Of a DNA stretch of 39,027 bases, positions 1 through 7,512 are shown one piece after another. Numbering within the stretch: the first letter of the stretch is position 1; every line of letters begins with the position of its first letter. The position numbers were made by a program, and so were the translations under genes. The DNA lies in contig JAUXSA010000177.1 of NCBI GenBank assembly GCA_030681615.1, forward strand, positions 1-39,027, given 5' to 3'. The notes beneath the pieces are model-generated. The model was not told the DNA's origin and made no database searches. It saw only the letters and a program-made list of their open reading frames with translations. This DNA is from Bacteroidota bacterium (GTDB lineage Bacteria > Bacteroidota > Bacteroidia > B-17B0 > Aurantibacillaceae).

Positions 1-8
1 AACCCATT

Positions 9-722
9 ATGAAAGATCTATCTCCTGCTGAGAAACAATCCTATAGCTATCGGATTCACTGTGTCACGAATTTTCAAGACCTTGTTTCCACGCCTTTTCA
101 TGGAGAAATGAATGCGATCTGCTGGGATCGTCAACTCGCAGGCGATTTTTCTGAGATCGTTAAGAAGTTAGAACTAAATGGAAATATAGCAGTAATTGAT
201 CAGGAAGATCTTTTGAAACTTCAGTTAAGTGAACAAGGGCAACTTGCGCGTGACATTCTTTTAAATGATCTGAAGTTGCTGAAAGCTCATGGCGCATCTC
301 CCATCCTTAATTTGATCAAATACTATGAGAGAGATACTACCTACCCCTTCTTTCCAACCGATGTGTATTCTTTTCATGTAGATCGCTCGCCTGTACCAAC
401 CGATACCTTTTTATGCACTTATTATGGCGAGTCGAGTGAAATATTGCCAAACTCACAAGCCGAACAAAAAGTGCTTGTTCCCGAAATATGTAATGAACTC
501 AAAAAACTATATCGTGGACCTGACGAAGAATTTGAATCATTTTTAAGCGACCATTTTTTTGACCTTCACTATCGGGCTAAAGCTAACGCAAGTCCTGTCA
601 GTTTAGGCCAGGGACATTTATGGCGGTTGGCAGTTGATCATCCTGAAAGCAAAGTCCTTCCTTGCATTCACCGTGCACCAAAAGAAAAAAAAGGCCAGAA
701 CCGTTTGTTGATGATCTGCTGA
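9..722 (+). CDS. DUF1826 family protein
   Basis: A 237-residue soluble protein with no signal peptide or membrane segment, recognised as a DUF1826 protein by its central block FHVDRSPVPTDTFLCTYYG and its C-terminal CIHRAPKEKKGQNRLLMIC. The family has no established function; its members often sit beside metal-related GTPases, but the upstream neighbour lies outside this window. H123-x-D125, H221 and R232 are arranged like the HxD...H...R set of Fe(II)/2-oxoglutarate oxygenases; that is inference from spacing only. The ATG at 9 is used because the reading frame is continuous from there, but only eight bases precede it, so an upstream start cannot be excluded. It is followed by a gap of about 230 bases and looks like the last gene of its unit. 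Confidence 0.7.
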   Translation: MKDLSPAEKQSYSYRIHCVTNFQDLVSTPFHGEMNAICWDRQLAGDFSEIVKKLELNGNIAVIDQEDLLKLQLSEQGQLARDILLNDLKLLKAHGASPILNLIKYYERDTTYPFFPTDVYSFHVDRSPVPTDTFLCTYYGESSEILPNSQAEQKVLVPEICNELKKLYRGPDEEFESFLSDHFFDLHYRAKANASPVSLGQGHLWRLAVDHPESKVLPCIHRAPKEKKGQNRLLMIC

Positions 723-849
723 ATACAAACTATTTTTAAGAACTTCCTTCCTAAAAGATAACTGCAATTGGCAGATGTATGCGTGTCAAAAACTGGTTAT
801 AACAGCTCCTACCAGTAATTGGCGCAGACTTAATGTAACAGAAAGTTTG

Positions 850-857
850 TATCTTTA
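850..857 (+). promoter_or_regulatory. -7 box upstream of the Ca2+-type ATPase gene
   Basis: TATCTTTA resembles the Bacteroidota -7 element (TAnnTTTG). The position 19 bases upstream reads GACT rather than TTTG, so only half of the promoter is convincing. Transcription would start near 863 and give a leader of about 87 bases. Confidence 0.4.
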
Positions 858-877
858 AGCACCATTACCAAAGCAAG

Positions 878-905
878 CTCGGGATTGGTGCTACTTGTAG
901 CCGAG
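878..905 (+). other. leader hairpin before the P-type ATPase gene
   Basis: CTCG (878-881) can pair with CGAG (902-905), and inside it GCTA (890-893) pairs with TAGC (898-901) around a CTTG tetraloop, leaving a bulge on the left arm. It lies between the candidate -7 box and the ATG at 950. No poly-T tail follows, so it is not a simple terminator, and it lacks the conserved core of a yybP-ykoY manganese riboswitch. Confidence 0.3.
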
Positions 906-949
906 ATCAGTTACAGGCAATCACAACTACCAATGATTCTATTATTAGT

Positions 950-3643
950 ATGAAAATTAAATATCCACTGGCCAACCCTCATGCTTTTTCAGTAGAAGAA
1001 ACTTTACTTGCTTTTCAAACAAACACAACCACAGGATTAAGTCAGGCTGAAACAGAAAAACGGACAAAAGAGTTTGGTTCAAATGCTTACCAGACCAAAA
1101 AGCAAAAAAGCATTTTGCTAATGTTATTTCTGCAATTCAAAAGTCCTATCGTTTATTTATTACTTTTAGCTGCAGCAGTTACACTTTCCTTTCAACATTA
1201 TATTGAATCTGTTTCTATCATTGTAGTAATTCTGATAAATGCCCTTATTGGATTTGTAATGGAGTTGCAGGCGCGCAATTCTATGAAAGCATTAAAGGAA
1301 ATGGATGTGATACTTTCAAAAGTTGTGCGCGATGAAAAAGTTCAGGAAATTCCCTCTGAAAAAATTGTTCCCGGAGATATTATATTGCTTGAGGCGGGGG
1401 ATATAATTCCCGCAGATGCCCGTTTAATAGAGTCTAACGAGTTGCAGTGTGATGAATCCTCACTTACGGGAGAATCGCTTCCTATAGCAAAGGATATTGA
1501 AAAACTCCCAAATGAAACAATGCCCGGAGACCGTTTTAATATGGTTTTTAAAGGCGCTTCAGTAACCAACGGCAATGCAAAAGCAGTTGTAACAGGAATT
1601 GCTGGCCAAACTCAGTTAGGCATCATCACCACACTGGTAGAATCCTCGGAGGAAGAAGACACCCCTCTTGATAAACAAATACAACTACTTAGTAAAAAGC
1701 TGATATGGATAACATTAGGCTTAACAGCCGTTTTTGCCATTACCGGATTTATTCAGGGCAAAAACTGGATATTGATCTTAGAAACATCTATTGCCTTAGC
1801 GGTAGCCGCTTTTCCTGAAGGTCTTCCGGTTGTTGCTACTGTAGCGTTGTCTTACGGAATGCTGCTCATGGCCAGGCGAAATGCAGTAGTTAAAAAACTA
1901 TCAGCTGTAGAAACTTTAGGAAGTACCAACGTGATATTGACAGATAAAACAGGCACACTAACAGAAAATAAAATATATGTTGATACCATTTCTTTTTATG
2001 AAGAAACATTAAAGGTTTCAATTAATAATAACGTATTGCGTTTTGAAAAAGGGAATATTGATAAAAGTAGCGAAGCGTTTAAAAAGTTAAGATTAGTGGG
2101 TGCGTTGTGCAATAATGCTTACACTAAAAGTGAAGATGGTAAAACAGAATTGATGGGCGACCCGATAGAAATTGCCCTTATTCACCTGGCAAATTCGTCA
2201 GGCTCCTCTTCCGAAGATCTAAAAATTCAATACAAAAGAATTGACGAAATTCCCTTTAGTTCTGAAACCAAGATGATGGGCACCCTGCATAAAAGTAGTG
2301 AGGGTTATTTTATTGCTGCAAAAGGTTCGGGAGAACACCTGTTGAAAAAATGCAGCAAAGTGCAAACCAATTCAACCATCGCAGAACTTAGCAATGAAGA
2401 AAGAAAAAAGATCCTGTACGAGGCAGAAAAAATGGCAGCAGATGGGCTCCGCGTATTGGCCTTTGCTTATAGAGAAGGGAATGAAATTCCTGGGGACGAT
2501 TATTTAAATTCGCTTGTATTTATAGGCATGATCGGTTTTCTTGATCCACCCAGAGTGGATATTAAGGATGCCATGCTTTTGTGCAGAAAGGCAGGAATTA
2601 AAATTGTAATGATAACCGGCGACCATCCATTAACCGCGTTGAATATTGCTAAAAAGGTTGGACTTGTAGATGAGGGCGAACAAAATGTAATTACAGGTGC
2701 GGATATTCCGCCTATGGAATCACTTTCGGATGAATGGAAAAGAAAGATCCTTTCCACGTCAGTGTTTGCACGCACCACTCCCAGGCAAAAGTTAGAAATT
2801 GTTTCGATCTATCAACAAGCAGATAATATTGTTGCTATGACAGGTGATGGTATAAATGATGCACCTGCCCTGAAAAAAGCAAACATAGGTATTGCCATGG
2901 GAATAAGAGGCACGCAGGTGGCAAAAGAAACGGCAGGTATTGTATTAAAAGACGACTCATTTACAACTATAGAAAGAGCAGTAGCGCATGGAAGAGCTAT
3001 ATTTGATAACATTCAAAAATTTGTCATCTATCTCGTATCGTGTAATTTGAGTGAAATATTTATTGTTACTGCCATGGGCTTTATTGCCCCTGCTTCAACT
3101 TTACTACCCTTACAAATTTTATTCTTAAACATGGTAACAGATGTATTTCCGGCATTGGCGCTTGGTTTAGGCAAAGGAGATAAAGCCGTAATGGAAAGAC
3201 CACCAAGGAAAGCCGGCAACCTTATTGTATCAAAAGAAAACTGGATAGCAGTATATACCTATTCAATTCTCATTACCATTTCTGTTATAATTGCCATCAT
3301 CTATTGTAAACAAACCTTTTCTGATGATCATAAGATCACAAACAATATTGCTTTTCTTACGCTGGCATTTGCACAGATCTTCCATGTCTTTAATATGTCA
3401 TCAAAATATTCTAATTTACTGGTAAACGAAATAACTAAAAATAAATTTGTGTGGATAGCTATTATAATTTGTATTTCATTGCTGTTGTTGGTTTATGCTT
3501 TACCACAATTGCATTTAGTTCTGGGACTGGAAAAACTTTCTGCAGAACTTTGGTTGGTGGCAATTTTGGCCGGACTGATCCCTTTAGTTTTAGTTCAGTT
3601 ATATAAAATTATTATGCAAGTGCGGAGAAAAGCCCTTGCTTGA
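950..3643 (+). CDS. P-type (type II, Ca2+-like) cation-transporting ATPase
   Basis: An 897-residue P2-type ATPase that should export a cation, most likely Ca2+, across the inner membrane using ATP. Visible motifs: actuator loop TGES (173-176), M4 PEGLP (289-293), phosphorylation site DKTGT with Asp332, and hinge TGDGINDAP (631-639). The SERCA cation ligands are largely conserved: Glu290 in M4, Asn699 and Glu702 in M5, and Asn727, Thr730 and Asp731 in M6 (NMVTD). In M8 the position of the SERCA site-I glutamate appears to be Gln. There is no N-terminal CxxC metal-binding domain, which argues against a copper or zinc pump. About ten membrane helices are placed as usual for the family. The gene is probably transcribed alone. 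Ca2+ rather than Mn2+ or Na+ is inference from the ligand set. Confidence 0.9.
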   Translation: MKIKYPLANPHAFSVEETLLAFQTNTTTGLSQAETEKRTKEFGSNAYQTKKQKSILLMLFLQFKSPIVYLLLLAAAVTLSFQHYIESVSIIVVILINALIGFVMELQARNSMKALKEMDVILSKVVRDEKVQEIPSEKIVPGDIILLEAGDIIPADARLIESNELQCDESSLTGESLPIAKDIEKLPNETMPGDRFNMVFKGASVTNGNAKAVVTGIAGQTQLGIITTLVESSEEEDTPLDKQIQLLSKKLIWITLGLTAVFAITGFIQGKNWILILETSIALAVAAFPEGLPVVATVALSYGMLLMARRNAVVKKLSAVETLGSTNVILTDKTGTLTENKIYVDTISFYEETLKVSINNNVLRFEKGNIDKSSEAFKKLRLVGALCNNAYTKSEDGKTELMGDPIEIALIHLANSSGSSSEDLKIQYKRIDEIPFSSETKMMGTLHKSSEGYFIAAKGSGEHLLKKCSKVQTNSTIAELSNEERKKILYEAEKMAADGLRVLAFAYREGNEIPGDDYLNSLVFIGMIGFLDPPRVDIKDAMLLCRKAGIKIVMITGDHPLTALNIAKKVGLVDEGEQNVITGADIPPMESLSDEWKRKILSTSVFARTTPRQKLEIVSIYQQADNIVAMTGDGINDAPALKKANIGIAMGIRGTQVAKETAGIVLKDDSFTTIERAVAHGRAIFDNIQKFVIYLVSCNLSEIFIVTAMGFIAPASTLLPLQILFLNMVTDVFPALALGLGKGDKAVMERPPRKAGNLIVSKENWIAVYTYSILITISVIIAIIYCKQTFSDDHKITNNIAFLTLAFAQIFHVFNMSSKYSNLLVNEITKNKFVWIAIIICISLLLLVYALPQLHLVLGLEKLSAELWLVAILAGLIPLVLVQLYKIIMQVRRKALA

Positions 3644-3669
3644 TCTGTAAATCAGTCCTTAATATGTGC

Positions 3670-3700
3670 TTTTTCTATACAAAATCCTTTTGTATCTTTA
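3670..3700 (+). promoter_or_regulatory. promoter of the DUF2200 gene
   Basis: TTTT (3670-3673), a 19-base spacer and TATCTTTA (3693-3700) resemble the Bacteroidota primary promoter TTTG-N19-TAnnTTTG. The start codon at 3719 lies 18 bases downstream of the -7 box. Confidence 0.5.
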
Positions 3701-3718
3701 AATTATAATTTCAAAAAG

Positions 3719-4069
3719 ATGGATAATTCAAGAGTATTTAAAATGTCTTTTGCGAGTGTCTATCCACACTATATTCTAAAAGCGGAAAAAAAGGGGCGAA
3801 CAAAAGCAGAGGTAGATGAAATTATATTTTGGTTAACCGGATATAATAAACAAACATTACAACAACAGATCGACAATAAATGTGACTTTGAAACTTTTTT
3901 CGCACAGGCACCACAACTTAATCCAAATGTTTCAAAAATTACGGGTGTAATTTGTGGTTATCGTGTAGAAGATATTGAAGATAAGCTCATGCAAAAAATT
4001 CGTTACTTAGATAAGTTAATAGATGAATTGGCAAAAGGAAAAACAATGGAAAAAATTTTAAGGAAGTAA
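3719..4069 (+). CDS. DUF2200 family protein
   Basis: A 116-residue small soluble protein, recognised as DUF2200 from the block [20 protein letters not shown], followed by [16 protein letters not shown] and a basic, helical C-terminus. The length is typical of the family, which has no experimentally assigned activity that I know of. No catalytic motif, signal peptide or membrane segment is visible. It has its own promoter-like sequence and stands 75 bases upstream of the CAP-domain gene, which also has its own promoter, so the two are probably separate units. The ATG at 3719 gives the canonical N-terminus of the family. Confidence 0.8.
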   Translation: MDNSRVFKMSFASVYPHYILKAEKKGRTKAEVDEIIFWLTGYNKQTLQQQIDNKCDFETFFAQAPQLNPNVSKITGVICGYRVEDIEDKLMQKIRYLDKLIDELAKGKTMEKILRK

Positions 4070-4101
4070 GAAGAAGCTTCACAAATTTTGTACTGTTCTT
4101 T

Positions 4102-4132
4102 TTTGCAAAATTATTTTGCATTTGTATCTTTA
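4102..4132 (+). promoter_or_regulatory. promoter of the CAP-domain gene
   Basis: TTTG (4102-4105), exactly 19 bases, then TATCTTTA (4125-4132): a very good match to the Bacteroidota promoter. It overlaps the 5' part of the longest open frame (from 4088) and therefore rules out that start in favour of the ATG at 4145. Confidence 0.65.
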
Positions 4133-4144
4133 TTAAAGCTTGTT

Positions 4145-4732
4145 ATGAAAAAACTAATTTTATTTACGCTTATAATTTTTAGCAGCGCTGCTGTTGCCCA
4201 AAAGTGGACAGCCAAACAATTAGCGGATGCCAATACAGCTAAAGACATACCTTCTTTATCAACCATCGAGATAGAAATAATCATGTATATAAATCTTGCA
4301 AGGCTTTTCCCTAAAGAATTTGTAAAATATGAAGTGGTTAATTATAACGCCTTGCCTAAATACAAGAAAGACCTCACGAAATCAACCTACAAAGCATCAT
4401 TAATAAAAGAACTAAACGCATTAAAACCACTGAACGCTTTAGTTTTTGACAAAGTGCCCTACGAGAATGCCAGATGCCTTGGCGAAGAACAAAGCAAAAA
4501 TGGTAAAACCGGGCACGAAAGAACAACATGTAAAGATGCCCGATATGGCGAGAATGTTTCATACGGTATGGATAATAGCAAGGATGTAGTTATGCAATGG
4601 CTTATTGATGAAGATCTGGTGAGTCTTGGCCACAGAAAAAACTGTTTAAGTAACTCATACACAAAAATTGGGGTAAGCGAACATACTCACACAAAATATG
4701 CCACCAGTTCTATCGCCGACTTTTTATGGTAA
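4145..4732 (+). CDS. secreted CAP (SCP/PR-1-like) domain protein
   Basis: A 195-residue exported protein. The start at 4145 is chosen because it opens a clean signal peptide (MKKLILFTLIIFSSAAVAQ) and because a consensus promoter occupies the upstream in-frame extension from 4088. After the signal peptide come a helical segment (STIEIEIIMYINLARLFP) and the CAP-domain core: the GHERTTC segment, GENVSYG, a VMQWLIDEDL helix, GHRKNCL and the strand IGVSEHTH. The CAP fold forms a cleft with conserved His and Glu residues. Bacterial members are extracytoplasmic and mostly of unknown role, with lipid binding and cell-surface functions proposed. There is no C-terminal sorting domain, so a periplasmic location is more likely than surface export. 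It is a single-gene unit. Confidence 0.8.
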   Translation: MKKLILFTLIIFSSAAVAQKWTAKQLADANTAKDIPSLSTIEIEIIMYINLARLFPKEFVKYEVVNYNALPKYKKDLTKSTYKASLIKELNALKPLNALVFDKVPYENARCLGEEQSKNGKTGHERTTCKDARYGENVSYGMDNSKDVVMQWLIDEDLVSLGHRKNCLSNSYTKIGVSEHTHTKYATSSIADFLW

Positions 4733-4811
4733 TTAAAACATCAAAAAGGGTCTTGTTTTTTATAAATTAATGGGCAATTTTTAGTTTAAACCAACTGTTT
4801 AACCAATAAAT

Positions 4812-4842
4812 TTTGCTATCTCAATACTTGGTAGTACCTTTC
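4812..4842 (+). promoter_or_regulatory. promoter of efp
   Basis: TTTG (4812-4815), a 19-base spacer and TACCTTTC (4835-4842) match the Bacteroidota promoter. A start near 4848 would give a leader of about 20 bases before the ATG at 4868. Confidence 0.6.
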
Positions 4843-4867
4843 TGCTTCTAAAATAAAACAATAATCA

Positions 4868-5419
4868 ATGGCTACTACATCCGATATTTCAAGAGGCGCT
4901 TTTTTCAGATACAATAACGAATTAGTTCAGGTAATGGACTACGATCATATTACACCCGGTAAAGGAAATGCCATTTACTCTGTAAAATGTCGTAACGTTG
5001 AAACCGGTAAACAAAGTGAGATCCGTTTTAGGTCAGGCGAAAAAATTGATTTTATACGTGTTGATGAATTTGATATGCAGTACCTTTTTACCGAAGGTGA
5101 TGCTTTGGTTTGTATGAACCAGGAAACCTTTGACCAGGTTCATATCCCAAAGATTATTTTTGGAGACGCTATAAAATTCTTACAGGAAGGTATGATACTT
5201 ACTATTCGTTTTGACGAGAACGAAAAACCATTAAGTGGCAACTTACCAAAGTATGCCGAGTTAGTTGTAACTTATACCGAAGAAGGCGTAAAAGGAAAAT
5301 TATTAAAACCTGCCGAAGTTGAAGGCGGTATAAAGATACAGGTGCCGCTATTCGTAAACATTGGCGATAAACTTAAGATCAGCATAGAAGATTCAGAATA
5401 TGTTGAACGCGTGAAATAA
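4868..5419 (+). CDS. efp: translation elongation factor P, divergent type
   Basis: A 183-residue EF-P that binds ribosomes stalled at polyproline stretches and promotes peptide bond formation. Domain I carries the loop DHITPGKGNA, with a lysine at the tip (Lys32) available for modification; domain III is recognisable from ELVVTYTEEGVKGK and IQVPLFVNIGDKLKI. The protein is slightly short: the usual loop after GVKG, which normally reads like D-x-A-T-N-A-T before KPA, is reduced to KLL. The domain II segment FDMQYLFTEGDALVCMNQET is typical. No modification enzyme (EpmA/EpmB, EarP or YmfI type) is encoded nearby. The shortened loop and low similarity to common Flavobacteria sequences leave room for it being a paralogue, but every diagnostic segment is present. 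Single-gene unit with its own promoter. Confidence 0.9.
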   Translation: MATTSDISRGAFFRYNNELVQVMDYDHITPGKGNAIYSVKCRNVETGKQSEIRFRSGEKIDFIRVDEFDMQYLFTEGDALVCMNQETFDQVHIPKIIFGDAIKFLQEGMILTIRFDENEKPLSGNLPKYAELVVTYTEEGVKGKLLKPAEVEGGIKIQVPLFVNIGDKLKISIEDSEYVERVK

Positions 5420-5469
5420 GAGGGGAGTTTTTACCTCATAGTTTTTAAAAAACCCATAATTCTTATATT

Positions 5470-5500
5470 TTTTTAAGCCATTTAACTGGAATTACTTTTG
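5470..5500 (+). promoter_or_regulatory. promoter of the lipocalin gene
   Basis: TTTT (5470-5473), 19 bases, then a perfect -7 box TACTTTTG (5493-5500). The -7 box overlaps the TTG at 5498 that opens the longest frame, so translation must begin further down, at the ATG at 5528. Confidence 0.6.
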
Positions 5501-5527
5501 CATGATCTGTTAAAGGAATTCTATTTT

Positions 5528-6028
5528 ATGAAATTAATTAAATATCTAATCATGGTAACTTCAATTGTAAATTCAGGTATTGCACAAACAAACGTAAAAA
5601 GCATTGACCTTGAAAGATACTCGGGTAAATGGTTTGTAATAGCATGTATTCCAACAAGTTTTGATAAGCATTGGAACTATGTTACAGAAACCTATTCTGT
5701 TAACGCAAAAGGTAAAATTGATATTTATACAACTTATATAAAACACAATGATCCTAACCAAAAAGAAGTAAGATCAAAAGGTTTTCCGGATAAAAAATGC
5801 AATAATACCAAATGGAAAGTGCAGTTTGTATGGCCATTCAGAGCAGATTATTTAATTGAAGAAATAGACAATAATTATTTTTATACTGTTGCAGGCCATC
5901 CAAAAAGAAAGTATCTATACATTATGAATAGAACCGGAATAATGGGTGATATTCAATATAAAGAGATCGTTGACAGGTGTGCCGCAAAAGGCTATGACGT
6001 TACTAAGATCCGTAAAGTACTACAATAA
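5528..6028 (+). CDS. Blc-like lipocalin, exported
   Basis: A 166-residue lipocalin. The start at 5528 is preferred over the TTG at 5498 because the promoter -7 box covers that codon and because the ATG begins a signal peptide (MKLIKYLIMVTSIVNSGIAQ). The lipocalin hallmark G-x-W appears right after it in LERYSGKWFVIACIP, followed by alternating strands that should form the eight-stranded barrel, the segment FPDKKCNNTKWKVQFVWPF, and a C-terminal helix. Bacterial lipocalins of this kind (Blc type) bind fatty acids or lysophospholipids and help in envelope stress or lipid recycling. No lipobox Cys follows the signal peptide, so a soluble periplasmic form is likely, unlike the E. coli lipoprotein. 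Monocistronic. Confidence 0.8.
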   Translation: MKLIKYLIMVTSIVNSGIAQTNVKSIDLERYSGKWFVIACIPTSFDKHWNYVTETYSVNAKGKIDIYTTYIKHNDPNQKEVRSKGFPDKKCNNTKWKVQFVWPFRADYLIEEIDNNYFYTVAGHPKRKYLYIMNRTGIMGDIQYKEIVDRCAAKGYDVTKIRKVLQ

Positions 6029-6034
6029 CCTTAT

Positions 6035-6065
6035 TTTAATTTCTATTTATTAAATGCTATTTTTG
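6035..6065 (+). promoter_or_regulatory. promoter of the PEGA-like membrane protein gene
   Basis: TTTA (6035-6038), 19 bases, then a perfect -7 box TATTTTTG (6058-6065). The ATG at 6091 lies 25 bases downstream. Confidence 0.55.
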
Positions 6066-6090
6066 CGGTCTAATCATTCACAACTATTTG

Positions 6091-6495
6091 ATGGGTACCG
6101 GAAAATTAATATTATACCGCAAAAAGAATTTTAATGGTCTTGCGGTTGGAATGGATGTTTACATAAACGATACTTTGTATGGAAAAATGGCCAGCGGCGA
6201 AAAAAAAGAATTTGATCTTGAGCCCGGCACGTATAAAATAAGAGTGCAACAAAATATCAAAAGTGGAGAACAAGATGTTATAATAGAAGCGGGTAAAACA
6301 ATAAGCTATGCGTTTTATCCAAGCATGTTAAGCCTTGTTTCGTTTGTTTCGCCATTAATTGGTTTGGGTTTGTTATTCCTTTTTAAAATATCGCTTTCGC
6401 TTGCAGCATTGATCTTGCTGCCAGGAGCTATAACAGCTATTTATTTACTTACAGCTGGGAAAACAAAGTACTTTTTATTTTCGAAAAGTAAATAG
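6091..6495 (+). CDS. small membrane protein with PEGA-like N-terminal domain
   Basis: A 134-residue protein not recognised as a named family. The N-terminal ~75 residues form a beta-rich segment resembling PEGA/DUF2846 domains (MDVYINDTLYGKMASGEKKEF, then LEPGTYKIRVQQ, then DVIIEAGKTISYAFYP). Two hydrophobic helices follow (about residues 78-96 and 100-118), and the tail is basic. The ATG at 6091 is used rather than the TTG three bases earlier. It ends 17 bases from the convergent lipoprotein gene. A function cannot be given; beta domains of this type usually sit on the periplasmic face as binding or structural modules. The topology here is uncertain because no signal peptide precedes the domain. 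Confidence 0.6.
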   Translation: MGTGKLILYRKKNFNGLAVGMDVYINDTLYGKMASGEKKEFDLEPGTYKIRVQQNIKSGEQDVIIEAGKTISYAFYPSMLSLVSFVSPLIGLGLLFLFKISLSLAALILLPGAITAIYLLTAGKTKYFLFSKSK

Positions 6496-6512
6496 CTAAA
6501 ACCTAACAGCTA

Positions 6513-6986
6513 CTAGGGTGATGTTGCAGCAAATTTGATCCCAAGAAAGACCAACACAACAGGTAATGTTACGGTCAAAAAAGTAATTACTTTATCAATA
6601 TCAAACTTTTTTTCCTGTATCTCAGTTTCATCACAATCGCTACAGCTTTCTATGCGGGTACTTTTTCCGGAAGTTGCATCGTAAGTGACCATTAAATTTA
6701 CATATTTACCGCGTACACTCTTGCCGTTATTTTCTTTCAATAAAAAAGGAATAACAGCTCTATCGGTAACCCTGTATTTGTATAATAACACACTCACAGT
6801 ATCGGTTAATAGTTTAAAATTATATGGTTTTGTATCAAGCGCCTGAGATATTTCTTCCTTTGTCATTCCCACTTTCAGTTCAAATACTTTTTCAACCCTT
6901 GTATAACGTGGGGCCCGAACAAAGCATGCGCTAAATAGAGCGGCAAAGATCAAACTAAAAAAGGAAAAGGATACTATTTTGCTCAT
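6513..6986 (-). CDS. lipoprotein with BamE/SmpA-like domain and C-terminal membrane helix
   Basis: A 157-residue predicted lipoprotein. The start at 6986 (MSKIVSFSFFSLIFAALFSAC) gives a standard lipobox with the Cys at residue 21. Upstream in-frame starts (7001, 7004) are disfavoured because a -7 box lies at 7002-7009. The segment VFELKVGMTKEEISQAL resembles the VGMTxxxV start of SmpA/BamE-like domains. It is followed by strands ending in a SCSDCDE motif, then a hydrophobic helix near the C-terminus (about 17 residues within FLTVTLPVVLVFLGI). A lipid anchor plus a second membrane helix is unusual. No function is recognised. It ends tail-to-tail with the preceding plus-strand gene and is followed upstream by the STAS-like gene on the same strand. 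Confidence 0.6.
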   Translation of the reverse strand: MSKIVSFSFFSLIFAALFSACFVRAPRYTRVEKVFELKVGMTKEEISQALDTKPYNFKLLTDTVSVLLYKYRVTDRAVIPFLLKENNGKSVRGKYVNLMVTYDATSGKSTRIESCSDCDETEIQEKKFDIDKVITFLTVTLPVVLVFLGIKFAATSP

Positions 6987-7001
6987 GCAAGAATTTTGCA
7001 T

Positions 7002-7009
7002 CAAATATA
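7002..7009 (-). promoter_or_regulatory. -7 box of the lipoprotein gene
   Basis: Read on the minus strand this is TATATTTG, a perfect TAnnTTTG. No good -33 TTTG is found 19 bases upstream. It supports the downstream start codon at 6986. Confidence 0.45.
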
Positions 7010-7041
7010 AAATTAATTATCGGTCTTTCTTGTAGAAAAAA

Positions 7042-7461
7042 CTACTCAATAAACTGTTGCAGCCATTTAACGCCGGCATCAGGGCTTGTAAATAAACGCG
7101 TGGGGCGTTTTGGTTTATTGATCCTTAAATACCCATTGCCAATAATAGTAAGAGCCAATCCTTTTATAATTAGTGCATCTGCCATTACAACAGTTGACAC
7201 TTCGTCGCTGGCAATATATTCGCGTGCTTCTTTACTAAACGTATTATCTTCCTGGTAAATAACAAGTATCCTTGCCCTACCCTCCGGCATTATTTTCCTA
7301 AAGGTCTTTATCATATTTCGTGCATCATCCGCGTCACCATTAAATCCTTCTTTAAATTGGAGTTGCATAATACCATCCTTACGCATAAAAATATAATAGC
7401 CATCAAATTCATGTATATCTGAAAAAGCAATATCTTTAAATGTATCTTTTATTAGAATCAT
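7042..7461 (-). CDS. STAS/SpoIIAA-like protein (DUF7793 type)
   Basis: A 139-residue soluble protein of the small STAS-like family common in Bacteroidota. Characteristic segments: FDGYYIFMRKDGIMQLQF at the N-terminus, a strand ILVIYQEDNTF followed by SKEAREYIASDE, then LALTIIGNGYLRINKPKRP and LFTSPDAGVKWLQQF. The start at 7461 is chosen because the upstream extension to 7494 (FIFIVVFYKL) is not conserved-looking and overlaps a -7-like box. STAS domains are regulatory binding modules, for instance in anti-sigma antagonists, but members of this group lack an assigned partner. The serine in FSKEAREY occupies the position where anti-anti-sigma factors carry the phosphorylated residue; that parallel is inference. 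It is divergently oriented from the VOC gene, with a 50-base shared intergenic region. Confidence 0.65.
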   Translation of the reverse strand: MILIKDTFKDIAFSDIHEFDGYYIFMRKDGIMQLQFKEGFNGDADDARNMIKTFRKIMPEGRARILVIYQEDNTFSKEAREYIASDEVSTVVMADALIIKGLALTIIGNGYLRINKPKRPTRLFTSPDAGVKWLQQFIE

Positions 7462-7481
7462 TAATTTGTAAAATACTACTA

Positions 7482-7512
7482 TAAATATAAACAATTCTCT
7501 AAATTTAGAAAA
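7482..7512 (-). promoter_or_regulatory. promoter of the STAS-like gene
   Basis: On the minus strand, TTTT (7512-7509), 19 bases, then TATATTTA (7489-7482). It would start transcription near 7475, giving a leader of about 14 bases. It overlaps the region that must also hold the promoter of the divergent gene at 7512. Confidence 0.4.

Noticed and set aside
286-322. TTTGATCAAA as an FNR-like site
   Set aside because: It lies inside a coding sequence and has no spacer between half-sites.
858-949. Manganese or other riboswitch in the P-type ATPase leader
   Set aside because: Only one hairpin is visible and the conserved core of the yybP-ykoY class is missing.
4088-4144. N-terminal extension of the CAP-domain gene from 4088
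   Set aside because: A consensus promoter (4102-4132) lies within it and the ATG at 4145 begins a clean signal peptide.
5498-5527. TTG start of the lipocalin gene
   Set aside because: The codon is part of the -7 box TACTTTTG; the signal peptide begins at ATG 5528.
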